From Aedes albopictus (Eukaryota > Arthropoda > Insecta > Diptera > Culicidae), in the NCBI RefSeq assembly GCF_035046485.1, contig NC_085137.1:43641155-43705154 (forward strand): a stretch of DNA of 64,000 nt, in the 5' to 3' direction. The translations under genes were made by a program, and so were the position numbers. Below, piece by piece: positions 53,507-64,000 of this stretch; position 1 is the stretch's first letter, and the number at the start of each line of letters is the position of its first letter. The notes under the pieces were generated by a model. The model ran no database searches and was not told the origin of the DNA. It saw only the letters and a list, made by a program, of their open reading frames with translations.

Positions 53507-53640
53507 TTGATTGATTGATTGATTTGTCTTTATTTCAGAGACTTTCACTGCTCCCACTCGTAAAACAGTCCCATATGAATAGGAAACCCAGCAAAGATGG
53601 GACTGCTTTGCGAGTGGCGGCAGTTCAGCCCTTGGCTATC
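53507..53640 (-). mobile_element. SINE tail fragment split by a hairpin element
   Basis: On the minus strand TAGCCAAGGGCTGAA is followed, after the 76 bp insert, by TGAAAGTCTCTGAAATAAAG and an (AATC)n end. The tail matches 3445-3495. Confidence 0.6.
53548..53623. mobile_element. 76 bp hairpin mini-element, type B, with TTCA duplication
   Basis: CTGCTCCCACTCG at one end and CGAGTGGCGGCAG at the other, with CAGTCCCAT and ATGGGACTG inside: a near-perfect hairpin. TTCA flanks both sides (53544-53547 and 53624-53627). The intact SINE tail at 3445-3495 shows the empty site. Confidence 0.8.
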
Positions 53641-54111
53641 TTCTAGAAGTTCCTTCTAAAAATTCTTTAGGAATTGCTTGTGCGAATCTTTCAGAAGTTC
53701 TTCCTAGGAATTCCCAGAAATCATCCTTCCTTTGTGGAAAACTTTCTGGATTTATAGTATTCTTGTAGGAGTTTCTTCTTTGAATCCTTCAGGAGTTTCT
53801 GAAGAAACCTGCGTAAAGAATTCCTAGATTCCAGACCTGTTCTCTAAATGAACTCCTAACAAATTGAACTCCTAAATTCCTTAAAGAAATTTCTGAAGGA
53901 TTTACTGGAGAAATTCTCAGAAGAAATCCATTAAGGAATCTGGACTGGAGGAATACAAGGTGAAATCCCTAGCAAGAGTTACTGAAGGATTTCAAGATGG
54001 AATTTATGGAGTGATCGAAATTCCTGTATGGAAATCCTCGATAAAAATGCTCTAAGAATCTGAAGAAAACAATGGAAAGAACACCAATAAAGGTGCTCTA
54101 ACACACTTCTA

Positions 54112-54273
54112 TTTTTTTATCTGTATTGTGAGATTTTTAGCCCTAGGCTAGTTCATCTTTACTTCCCTTCCGCAGGAAGAACTCACATTTTGCCAGTTTG
54201 TCGGGAGTGGAATTCGATCTCAGGTCATCGGCGTGATAGTCACGTGCTTTAACTATCACACCAGCTCCGCATC
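54112..54273 (-). mobile_element. 162 bp tRNA-derived SINE with 12 bp target duplication
   Basis: The minus strand begins GATGCGGAGCTGGTGTGATAG (A-box-like) and has GAGATCGAATTCC as a B box about 45 bases on. It ends with GAACTAGCCTAGGGCT and an A-rich tail. The sequence AACACACTTCTA flanks both sides (54100-54111 and 54274-54285). A full-length insertion. Confidence 0.85.
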
Positions 54274-54454
54274 AACACACTTCTAGTTCTATCTTAGATG
54301 GTTTTATATGCATATCTCACTTAGGTAGGGTGGGGCGGGGCAAGGTGGGTCGCGGGGCAAGATGGGTCAGTGCCATTTACGAGCGCATTACTCATGTTTT
54401 GATTATGTTAATAATTTTGTTAGGTGACCAGCATGAATATACAAAAGTTTAGGG

Positions 54455-55631
54455 CAGGGGTTCTCAAACTATTTCAGCTTGCGACCCACTTTTGATTCTC
54501 AAAGAATTTGGTGACCCACCAGCACGAGCATTTATAATGTAAGTCATGTTTTTGCAAATCTAGACTGCCTTTTACATTATAAAATGCATTTTTTCTTCAT
54601 TTTCATAGGTTATGATAAACTAACATCACGTAACCCTCAAACTAAAAAAAAGTTGTTTTTCGTTGATTTGTAGTGTTCTTTTAGTTTTTTAGATAAGTCT
54701 AAGAAAGGTTAACATGCCCAAGTTTGTAGCATCAGTTAAATCTTGGCTTAATCTGGCTCCAGATATAGTGGTAATTTTATGCTTTTGCAGCACTTTAAAA
54801 TCTACTTTAAAATTGAACATCGGTTGAAAATACATGTACATATTCACAGCGAGGGGGTGAACATCAAGTAGTTTTAAGAATTATAGTACTGCTGGATGGT
54901 CAGATGAGTCCGATGAGTCAGAATTTTTAATGATATCATACACACTTGGTAAGGTAAGGTAAGGTAAGGTAAGGTAAGAGACGAATCAGCCAATGGCCGA
55001 AATACAAATCAATCTAATCAATAAAGGTAAGGTTTCTTGTCGAAGTTAGTCGAAGTTAGATAATTTTTTGCTGGTTTTTGGCAATTCTATTTTTTTATGA
55101 TATTTTAAAAGCTGAAACAAACGTGTAAGTCTAACAGAAAATGCTAGCTGCAAGCAACAACTTGAACTCATTTTTTTATCCTGAAAACAAGTAAAATCTA
55201 AAATTTTGCCCTAATCTTAAAACTTCCTATTGAAAACTCATAGTTTTAGATTCGATTTCAGAACGCAGACAGTAGTTTTAATATTCAATATACTCCAGCC
55301 AAGGCTTTTAATACAAAATTTTGAATAGAATTAACCTTTCAGGACGCGCGCCATCAAGCAACGAAAACTGCACCGCACTCGCGCTTTATACGATGAGCGA
55401 GGTTTTTTGGTTGTGTTGTACTTTTTACAACAGCGCGCATCCCGAAGGGTTTAGAAGAAACCAAAATAACTTTTCTAGAAATGGATTCTCCAATGATGTA
55501 CGAGGGAGTATTTGAAAATTAGAAAATTGCTAGCAATAACATTCGACATAAGTTAATAAAGATTTCGCGACCCATCAAAAATCAGCCCGCGACCCACCAG
55601 TGGGTCGCGACCCATAGTTTGAGAAACGCTG
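54455..55631. mobile_element. 1177 bp non-autonomous hAT element
   Basis: Left end CAGGGGTTCTCAAACTA and right end TAGTTTGAGAAACGCTG are inverted repeats, followed inward by GCGACCCAC on both sides. The 8 bp GTTTAGGG flanks it exactly (54447-54454 and 55632-55639). The ends resemble the Charlie type of hAT. No transposase frame remains. A (GGTAA)n run with a SINE-tail-like sequence lies inside (about 54950-55030). Confidence 0.88.
54950..54978. repeat. (GGTAA)n microsatellite
   Basis: Five to six GGTAA units followed by AGAGACGAATCAGCCAATGG, which recalls the SINE tail. Confidence 0.75.
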
Positions 55632-56300
55632 GTTTAGGGTATCGATTGAAAAATTATTCACTCTCATGGAAAATTAAAAATAAAATGGTTTTTAGCCATT
55701 TTTCTTATGCGATACATTCCATATATTCTCCATATAAACCAAGATGGGTCACCTTCAATTTTGGGCGTATTCTTGGATCATTTAAAAGTTATTTATTTTT
55801 TATTACAAGACTATCTCATAACTCACTTCAATCAAGCGGAATGAACGCCTTAAATTATAACATAAAATTATGATATTTTTTTTAGTGAAAACATCGATTT
55901 TCAAGTCGTCTTAGGACCACTCAAATCGTAAAGTTTTTTTATTTTCTGAATAAACTTATAAAATGTTTAGTAGTAGCTTTTGTTTACTCAGTATGGATAT
56001 GGAGTATATATGAATACTGTACAAATCTTATATATTGCCGGTTTTCGTTGAGAAAATGTAAATTACTTAAAAGGTGACCCATCTTGCCCCGCACTTTTTC
56101 ACCTCGCAAAATCGGTCACTTTTTAAAACTGCTTGTTTAACATCATATTTTGTATTTAATGAACTTTTTATTAACTTTAAGCATAGCTAACTAGTGTATA
56201 AAAGAGTAGAGGACGAATACAAACCAATACAATTTGTATTTACAAAGTTATGATGGCCCGTCCTTAGGTGACCCATCTTGACCCCCCCCTCCCCCCCCTA

Positions 56301-58063
56301 CTATTGATCCATAATGCTTAGCTAGTCCCTTATGTCATCAAGGGTGGTTTCTTCTACTATGTTAAAACTTTGAGCGAAATATAGCGATATATAGATATAG
56401 ATAGTGACAAAAACGGATAGGAATAAAAACGGAGCTTTACAAAAACAAAACATACATGTACAATGATTTTCAATATTGGTTCCAATGGCAAACTTACTAG
56501 CACTGCTAAACTAGCAACAGGCCACCCAACAACTATCTGAGCTGCCTGATCGCAGCAAATGAATTTCATTTTAGACCAGAACTCCAACAGCAGTCTCCAA
56601 TTGGTTGACCACTTGTCGTATCTGTCTACCAAGTTTGCAGAATGCTTATGTATTGTGCAAAGTACAACGCGCTACTGCTCGTGTTACAAAAACGAATGCA
56701 GCTGCTTAAAAGTTTAACATGCAAAATCTAGAGCTAAAAATTTTGACTAAGAGAAGAAGGTGCGACGTTATTAAAAAAAAAACAATTATTGACTTGCTTA
56801 GTTTCTTTGCCCAAACAGTAGTTGCAATGGCAATCCAAAGCAGCTGCAGTATGCTATTAAAGTGCCGCGTGTACAGGTCGGTTTATATACTATTCAATTC
56901 TACAAACGGAAACAAAAAAGTAACCTAGAGGAAGTTTTCTTTCACTAACAAGCAAGCAACACACGCCTCTACCTAAAATTTCATCTTTATTACAGTAGTA
57001 AAGAAATCATGCTTCTGACACAGGGTATGGGACAAAATCGGGTCCGACAGAACTAAAATCGTAACACAAATTATAAAAGTTATTTAATTCTACCCTTTGG
57101 ATTCGAGTGACTATAAAACGTGCTAAAATGTGTGATGTTTATTCGCCCGACCAGCACCAGCCAACCAGCCGGCCTCCTGCCCGGTCATCATCAGCACCAC
57201 AACGGAAGGAGTTTTATCTCGTTCTACGTGCCTTCAATCAGCTTAGAGTGGACGTCGTACAGGCTCTGTGGATGAGAAAAGGGGAAGACCGGCCATCCCC
57301 GGCGTTAGAGATACACGTTAATTAATACTGCGTCGAATGTATCGTTCCCCGTCCATCGAACCGGGATTGATTAGCATGGGTAAGCGCCTCTTGTATGGCC
57401 TATACCTAGGTACAGGCACTTGATCATCCTTATCCCGGTGAAAATCACTCTCACCTCACTTGCTTCGCTGTTGGTTGTTGTTCTGCTTGCTACCGGCTGC
57501 TTTGGAAGGCCGTTCTTATCCTATCGGTGGACGACGACGGTGATAATGATGTTGATGTGGCAAAGGTCAAATACGTCTTGAGCTTGGAGGGGGCGAAAAG
57601 AAGGACACGTGGTTGGGAGTGTCGTAAGGTCATCCCCTCAATGGATTACGTACGTATGAGGCTCCTGCTACTACACATATAGATCATCAGTTGGGCCGAG
57701 TGGCATCATCAAGGTCTCCACTGGCAGCGGCCAAAACGTAGCAATCCTGAGCCAGGTCAGGTCAGGACCAACACAAGTCGAGAGGAGTCAGTCGATGGTG
57801 ATGATGATGGGAGCGACACGGGTTTCCATGTTTTAATTTGGGACGATGGGATTTGGGGAGAGAAAATATAATGGAAAAGTTGTATATTTTTTGCGTTTTT
57901 TTGTTTGGGTTGGTCATTCCATGCCAGATACTGTTATGATACATATGTAGGACAAGAACTAGCAAAGTTTTGTTTAGAATAACTACATAGATGCTGTAAG
58001 TGTTTGAGTATAATTGATGCAATTTTTAATGCCCTTCATAAGAAGGGAGACATTTTTAGAGCC
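56301..58063. other. unassigned region, GC-richer from about 57100
   Basis: No repeat family recognised. A 65-codon frame from ATG 57128 to 57325 (rich in P, S, R) has no motif, and I do not call it. The 57480-57800 block is GC-richer with GATGATGATG runs and may be ordinary unique DNA. Confidence 0.35.
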
Positions 58064-58065
58064 TA

Positions 58066-60044
58066 CACTCTCGGTCAAAAGTTTGGAGTCACCCCCTCAA
58101 GATGGCCCACATCACCGCCAATTTACGTCCGATTTCAAGAAGCTAGATCTCATTCAAAAGATAATAGGTCGAAGAAACTTTGAACATGATTTTGATTAAT
58201 CTTTACAAAAAATATTTGTATGTAGCCTTAATCAAAAGTTGCCAACTTTTCTATATAACAGAATTTATGAAACGTGTTGCAAAAAGTTGATTTTTTCAGC
58301 ACGAGTCCTACAAAGAGTGCTGAAAAAATTTAGTTTTGCAACGCGTTCCATACAAAAAATTATGCAATGATTTTTTTCATTATACAACTCATTTCAATTG
58401 CATTATGAACATTATGCAAATATTTCTCATTATGCATAATGAACAAATGCGGAAAACTTGACCATTATAATACTCAAATGAGTTAAATAAAATTGAAATT
58501 ATGATACTGAATTGAATAAAATAATTTAATCTTTCGGTAGTGCCGCTGGTTAATGCGTAGATCAAATTAAGATGAGAGCGGTAAGATAACCTATTTACTG
58601 GAGTTTTCTGAACTCGAAAAAAGTGAGACATACAAAACAGTGCACAATTTTTGATTTCATGCACAAAAATATTTGTTTTTTAGAGAATAGCATATTATGT
58701 TATTACCGTAAAAACTTTATCAAAATCGGCGCAGATATTTTGACTGTAGAACTGAAAACACTGTTCCTTTTTTTTATAAACCTGAATGTATAATTGTTGT
58801 GTTAATCTGTTTTCAGTGCAAATTTCAACCATTTTGGTAGAATATTTCCTTTAACTTTTTACCGGTTTGATCAAATTCAATGAAATTTTTACACAATACT
58901 TCTATATGTACAGAAAAGTATTTATGAAAATCGTTTCAGTATTTCTGGCTCTACAGTTTAACCCTTTGAAGTCGGAATTTTTGCAAGCGTTATTATGGAG
59001 TTTCTTCTACGTTTTTGAAGTCAATAGCATAAAAACTGTTAATTATTATGAAGAATATTTTTTTGGACATCCTAGGTCATCCAAACTATTCTTGAGTTTA
59101 GATCCTTATGTCTATGGGTGTAACGGTAACTTCTTTCTAACTACGATTTGTAATCTATCATGTCCAGTAAGTCTTCTGAAAGTTTCAGTGATAATTTTCA
59201 TCAACTAAACTTCAGTAAGGAAGCCCATAATATCCCAAAAATATATAGCAACGCTTATTGTCCCTCTAACTGCTTTAGTAAGTACGTTGGATTATGTAAC
59301 ACTACTTAACGTAGTGGCAAAAGCTATTATCACAAGTGTAGACCTGAATCTATGATCTCCGGATTACAGTAGTGTTGTTGATCTGGAATAACTCAAAACT
59401 ATCTTGAAATGACTCAAGATATGCCAGGGGGATTACAGTTTAAAGTTCAATGTGAGCATAACTACTGTTACTATCAAAAGCTAAACTTCAGGATAGTTTG
59501 GACGTCCCTCAATGTCCCGAAGGGCAATAATATATAGTGGACTTTGGTCCACTATTACATTTGAACTATAGATGACGAAGATATCACCAAATCACTTTTC
59601 CATGTTTTACGAAAGTGACCCCAAACTTTTGACCGATACATCATATTGAGGGGTGACCCCAAACTTTTGGTCGATGACATCAAGGATTAATTTACTTAAT
59701 AACTTTTTTTCTACATTTTTTAGCTAAGTTCTGTAAAAAGCACTTGAAAGCTAATAGAAAATGGGTTATATTACCGCTCTCATCTTAAAATTTGGTCGAC
59801 CCAATTTCCAGCGACACTGCCGTAAGTTTAAATTTATTTTTTAGAAAATTTGACAACTTTGGGTTAAGTTTACACACAAATTTTTTTGAAAAATTTTCTT
59901 TTAAATCATGTTCAAAGTTTCTTTGACTTATTATCTTTTGAATGAAACCTAGAGTTTTGAAATCGGACGCAATTGGCGGAGATATGGGCCTAAAAAAAAT
60001 GACATGTTTTTGAGGGGGTGACCCCAAACTTTTGAACGGGAGTG
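58066..60044. mobile_element. 2 kb long-armed fold-back, Tc1/mariner-like ends
   Basis: Left end CACTCTCGGTCAAAAGTTTG and right end CAAACTTTTGAACGGGAGTG, both flanked by TA (58064-58065 and 60045-60046). The arms match further: GAACATGATTTTGATT pairs with 59900-59935, and GATGAGAGCGGTAA (near 58570) pairs with TTACCGCTCTCATC (near 59772). The left arm carries an extra block of about 270 bases, including a hairpin at 58270-58347. No transposase frame. Confidence 0.7.
58270..58347. mobile_element. hairpin inside the fold-back's left arm
   Basis: AACGTGTTGCAAAA and TTTTGCAACGCGTT, with TTTTTTCAGCAC and GTGCTGAAAAAA inside, form a long stem. It lies in the block absent from the right arm, so it is probably a separate insertion. 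Confidence 0.6.
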
Positions 60045-60046
60045 TA

Positions 60047-60275
60047 CATTCATAAACACATGTCACTTCGCGAAACCCACGTGCTTTTGTTTTTGGCGGG
60101 AACATATTTTCTTATGTTTTGCCTTGCGACTGTCACTGCGGCGGTATACCTTGCGAGCGTACGACCGCCGCCAGACTCTAATAAAAGATAAGCGCGACAA
60201 TATGTGCCTATAAAATGACATGTTCAGAGGGGGTGACGCTAAGGGTGGCCCCAAACTTTTGATCGGGAGTGTTCA
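60047..60275. mobile_element. extra terminal copy of the fold-back family
   Basis: Ends GTGGCCCCAAACTTTTGATC and GGGAGTGTTCA, like the right end at 60044. It is a neighbouring fragment of the same family. The GC-richer part (60130-60180) is unexplained. Confidence 0.45.
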
Positions 60276-60940
60276 TAAGAAAAAGTAAAACTGCCCAGAT
60301 AATTAATAACCAATATACATGTCCTTTCCCGCAAACTATTCTATCTTTCTTCCCTTTCTCCATTATAACCATTATAACAAACTAAGATATTTATAACTCA
60401 TTGTGATATAATCATGTCCAAAATTCTTGGTGTTTTCAAAAAAAACTGTAACTCAATTATATCACATTATTTTATAAATGATGTTCCATATCTTATTGAT
60501 TTGAGTCTTCAACATTCTCAAAATAATGTAACAAAATTGAATCATATATTGATACAAATTAGTAATCCTGAGGCTAAAATTCAAATCACATTTTTTATAA
60601 TTTTGATCTGATGTATAAGTAAACAAGTTATTATCTTGAGTAGACCAGGATACTTTTTGTTACAATTTTAGTTATTTTGAAATCATCCTGCATCTATTTT
60701 ATAACTGAAAGTTTTAGAAAAATATTATAACAACATAACACACTATGTTATAAGCTTGATATACTTTTCTAGTCGGGGTTGTTTCACTCTGCGTGGATAT
60801 TTTTTTCTTGAAGGCCCAAAAGATCGTGCATTTGAAATTCTACAGGTGTCATATTTTCTGAGCAGTGCGAAAGTGGAATGTGGATGTAATGCTAAAATAC
60901 GGCTTGTTTAAATGTTTTTAGTTTCCTGGGTGGCAACGGC
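60276..60940. other. AT-rich stretch, no gene seen
   Basis: AT-rich, with one 65-codon frame without motifs (60414-60611). Confidence 0.4.
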
Positions 60941-62000
60941 TCCCACAATGCGCCAGGCAAATGAACAAACTAGGGGGGCCTTACGGAGGGACAATGCGGG
61001 GACTCCTGGAGGATTTAAAATTGGTTGGATCTTCAAACGGCTTCAATGCGTTCTATGACACTTACAGGGTGGTTTGAAGGGGGCTTCAAGGAGCATCAGG
61101 GAGTTTCACGTGGTTTTCCGAGATTTCGTGATAGTTGTAGAGGCGTATTATAGCATTGTAGAGAGGTTTAGATGGTAACGTTCCCCAACGTTCTTCAACG
61201 TTTCAGAGATTGGCAGGGGCGTTACAGGTAGATTCGAGAATGTTTGTGGACGTTTTCAAAGCTCTCAGGGGGTTCAGAGGGTATACAAAAGCGTTTCACT
61301 GCTATGGAAGGGTTTATATGGGCGTTTAAAAGAATCGCATGGGTATTCAGAGGGTTGCAGAGGCATTTCGAGGTCTTAGAAGAATTTAGGGGCTCCAGGG
61401 ATTTCAGGGTTATTCAAGGAATTTGATGATGTATTAAACAGGTTCCAGAGTCTCTAAGGCATTTCTGAAAGAGATTGCATCCTTCATGAATGTTTCAAGA
61501 CAATTTGAGGATGTTTTGGGAAGGATTTTGGAGGTTTTTGAAGGGCATTTCAGGGAGTCTCATAGGGCTTCAGAGGCATTTCAAAAGGGTTTCAGGGACT
61601 TTTTTACGAACGTTGCAAGAGGTTTCAGTGACGTTTCAAGAGGTCCCAGAGGGTTTCAGGAGATTTTCTGGGTACATCCCAGAAGCTCCCTAAATCTTTT
61701 GAACGCTGTTTTTTACCCCGCTGTTGGAGGAATACGCCAATTGATTGCACCGCGAACTCCTTGAAACGTACCTGAAACTTCCTGAAATTTCCGGAAGCAC
61801 TGCCAAACGCACTCCGAAACCCCCAAGAAGCGTCTATGAAAATCCCCAGAGACCCCCTGTATTTTCCCGAGATACCTTGGATCGCTTCTGGAAGCCTTTG
61901 GAAGATCCAGGAAGCCCCTAAAACACCCTGAAGCCTTTAAGGCACTCTTGAAACTCTTGGAACCATTTCTGAACCCTCCTGAAATCCTAAAAATGGGACC
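60941..62000. repeat. G-rich then C-rich imperfect array, second locus
   Basis: Plus-strand words TTTCAGGGA, GAGGCATTTC and GGGTTTCAGG run to about 61690. From about 61745 the complement appears (CCTGAAACTTCC, AAACCCCC). Frames on both strands of 60-103 codons are repeat by-products. Confidence 0.7.
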
Positions 62001-62780
62001 CATGTTCAAGAACCTTACTTTCATAAAGGGATTTTTATCTAGGAAACCTTATGATCCCATTCCGTAGCGTAGGTAGACCATCTTACAATGGTGCGTTGCG
62101 GTGCAGGATCTCCCACACCAAACTTAGATCTTGCTACATATTTTCCTGTCTTAAGTAATCTGACAGTTATGGACCTTTCAAGATCTAAGTTTGGCACACT
62201 TTTTATGCATTTTCAGGAGGATTCAGGTAAATTTCATGTATGAATAAATGCTAACCAAATATAATCATAAATGTTTAGTTTTCAAATAACAAAAAGGTAA
62301 GAATGTTCTATCATATGATAAACAATCACACATATACATACATAGCGTATCATATATTGGGGAAGGGAGGGGCCACCAGAGCACGCGATTGAAACGAATT
62401 GGACAGGAACCTGCAACTGTCTCTTCCTTGTTGTTAACATTTCATGGATTCAGGGCGGGATCTTCGACCCCATCTATTGGGAGTATTCTGTAAATCGAGG
62501 GCTCGATTGTGCAGTTGTTCGTGATAACTTTCTTTTGGAAGGAGATTCTTTTCCCCTGACGCGGGTTTCACGCAAGTGTCTCTGCTTGCGGGTCCGCATA
62601 ACCCTTTTTGGCCCTTCATACAGGAGTCATTCTCCTAATAACTGCGCAATCTTGATCAAATCTCTTTTCAGATTATTCCAGTGCCATAGGCAGATGCCTT
62701 GCTACAATAAATGGTAGAACAAAATCATCATCTTCATCAGGGAACCTTGTGAACCTTGCTACTTTCTTTAAAAATGAAAT
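62001..62780. other. unassigned, with a small inverted repeat
   Basis: CCAAACTTAGATCTTG (62109-62124) and CAAGATCTAAGTTTGG (62178-62193) form an inverted pair about 50 bases apart, possibly a small MITE. The 62370-62720 block is GC-richer and unassigned. Confidence 0.4.
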
Positions 62781-62783
62781 GGC

Positions 62784-64000
62784 AAACTAGCGTGTCATGC
62801 CTTGAGCATGTACGCTTGTCAACAAATGGTTGGAAATCCCAACAGGAAATACGTTTATTGTTCGGTTTATTTACCGCATGATGAATCATCCCCTACGGAT
62901 GCTTCAAAAGGCCTTCCACTTATTGTTAACAGTGATGCTAACGCTCGCCATATCATCTGTGGCAGCTCGGAGCTTAACTTGGAGGGCTCCAGTTTGAATA
63001 CTTGGATTACTAAACATGGGAAACCGCCCAACCTTTAAAGTATCTACTAGAGTGAATATGTTTGAAGAAGTTTGCCCTCTACAATATGTAAAGACCCTTC
63101 GTGGAACTCTGATCTGGCGAAGCTCAGGAAACAATGTAGAAAGAGTTGAAGCAGACGAAGTTTGGCTGGATCGGAAGCTTTCAGGTCAGATCGCAAGACT
63201 TACCAGAAAGCTTTTCGGTCTGCTAAACGATTCCGCTAAAAAAAAAATGAAATCAGTCGGTCGAACAAAATCCTTTCAAAATCTAAGGATTTTCAAGTGA
63301 ACGAATTCGTTTGCCAAATGGCGAATTCATTTCCTCTGATGAAGAAGTTCTGAAATGCTTATTCAGTACACAGTTACCCGGATGTGTGGATATTACATCT
63401 TTGGATGAACCTTGTAGTTATGATCGGAGTATTCTAACTTTCGATTGAGGGAACACTAAATAGTTTGGCTCCTTTCAAATATCCTGGAGCAGATGGGATA
63501 TATCTTGGCGAATTGATTATTTGAAAAATGTTTTGAAAAAACTACTTGTTTGTAGTTTTGCTAAAAAAAGACTTGGACAGCGTCTTCAGGGGCTGTACAG
63601 ACGTGAACGAAATTTAACACTAGACAACGGACACATGGATCATGGTCCCAGTGGATACGGAGACGAAACTATTCTCGCGAAAAGTTTCATCACCCGGAGT
63701 GGGAATCTAACCCTCACCCCATAACATGGTGCGATTAGAAGCTCGGTGACTCTAACCGCACGGCTACGAGGCTCCAATTTGACCTCTTTTCTTCTGAAAT
63801 GCTTAGAACGCATGGATCATCACATCCGTAATTTTCATCTGGCCAACGTGCCTCTTCATGTGAATCAACATGCTTACCAATCCAGAAAGTCCACTGTTGT
63901 CCACAAAAGGTTGTTTACGATATCGAGAAGGCATTCGCTCAAAAGTAATCCTACTTGAGTGTTTTCTTAGATATCGCCTTAATATTGCCTTTAAGGACAG
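62784..64000 (+). pseudogene. LOA-like LINE fragment (endonuclease into RT), decayed, open to window end
   Basis: The plus strand encodes YCSVYLPHDES and LPLIVNSDANARHIICGSS (endonuclease), PTFKVSTR, then LPNGEFISSDEEVLKCLF, APFKYPGADGI, and after a SINE SLTSFLLKCLERMDHHIRN with DIEKAFAQK (start of RT). Reading frames change several times and stops occur, so it is a pseudogene. The element lacks its 5' part and continues beyond 64000. Placement in the LOA/jockey group (Lian-like in Aedes) is by resemblance. Confidence 0.7.
63570..63776 (-). mobile_element. tRNA-derived SINE inside the LINE fragment
   Basis: The minus strand begins GGAGCCTCGTAGCCGTGCGG (A-box-like TAGCCGTGCGGTTA) and has GGGTTAGATTCCC as a B box, then GATGAAACTTTTCGCGAG and GTGTCCGTTGTCTAGTG. 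It separates the GADGI segment from SLTSFLLKC. The 3' edge is approximate and the head differs from the SINE at 54112, so it is a different family. Confidence 0.65.

Larger units (their letters stand above)
53123..54099. repeat. degenerate array with nested small elements
   Basis: Imperfect array words switch from pyrimidine-rich (CTAGAAGTTCCTTC) to purine-rich (GAAGGATTTACTGGAG) near 53870. A MITE, a SINE tail and a hairpin element lie within it. Confidence 0.6.
54328..56298. mobile_element. element with GGGGCAAGATGGGTC ends, TA target
   Basis: The left end has GGGTGGGGCGGGGCAAGG and GGGGCAAGATGGGTCA. The right end has GGTGACCCATCTTGACCCCC and a C-rich run. TA lies at both edges (54326-54327 and 56299-56300). 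GGTGACCCATCTTGCCCCGC also occurs near 56075. A hAT element interrupts it. Confidence 0.55.

Noticed and set aside
57128..57325. 65-codon P/S/R-rich frame
   Set aside because: Short, no motif, no splice or conservation evidence.

Overview
This 64 kb window looks like a repeat-dominated intergenic or intronic piece of a mosquito genome, most likely a culicine such as Aedes. The evidence is the load of insect retroelements (copia, mdg1-like Ty3/gypsy, I-clade, RTE and LOA-like LINEs), tRNA-derived SINEs, TA-flanked MITEs, hAT fold-backs, and long degenerate arrays built on GGAATTCC. This is a judgement from family resemblance; no database was searched. I found no convincing host gene, no tRNA or rRNA gene and no CRISPR array. 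Almost every long reading frame belongs to a mobile element or is a stop-poor by-product of the arrays.

Layout. 1-9.7 kb: a TA-flanked MITE, a 3.3 kb imperfect array, AT-rich DNA, a perfect fold-back hAT-type element, then mini-me/Helitron-like pieces with (TATC)n and (CTGT)n. 9.7-11.3 kb: a non-coding element with CCCAAGTAAC termini, a type seen three times in the window. 11.7-19.6 kb: one GGAATTCC array split by a complete Ty1/copia element whose 5' LTR is itself interrupted by a 1.65 kb solo-LTR-like insert. 20.8-28.9 kb: a complete mdg1-like Ty3/gypsy element with LTRs identical by eye, a leader carrying small reading frames, a gag/pol overlap and a candidate -1 frameshift site. 28.9-36.2 kb: more arrays, a second solo LTR, MITEs, and G-rich arrays that switch strand. 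36.5-40.7 kb: MITEs, the second CCCAAGTAAC element, mostly unassigned DNA and a degenerate ~125 bp minisatellite. 40.7-50.6 kb: a decayed RTE-type LINE on the minus strand, broken by a 277 bp MITE and by a complete, apparently intact I-clade LINE on the plus strand. 50.6-60.3 kb: arrays, the third CCCAAGTAAC element, a SINE, two hairpin mini-elements, a hAT nested in a GGGGCAAGATGGGTC-type element, and a long-armed TA-flanked fold-back. 60.9-64 kb: another strand-switching array and a decayed LOA-like LINE carrying a SINE and running off the window.

Three elements look potentially competent: the copia element (one 1324-codon frame, LTRs differing at one base by eye), the mdg1-like element (identical 762 bp LTRs, intact gag and pol), and the I-clade LINE (both frames open, 12 bp target duplication). 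Each carries its own translation arrangement: a start codon inside the primer binding site and a stop inside the LTR (copia), a lentivirus-like slippery heptamer plus leader micro-ORFs (mdg1-like), and an 8-base stop/start overlap (I-clade). The rest are passive insertions whose target duplications give a clear order of nesting.
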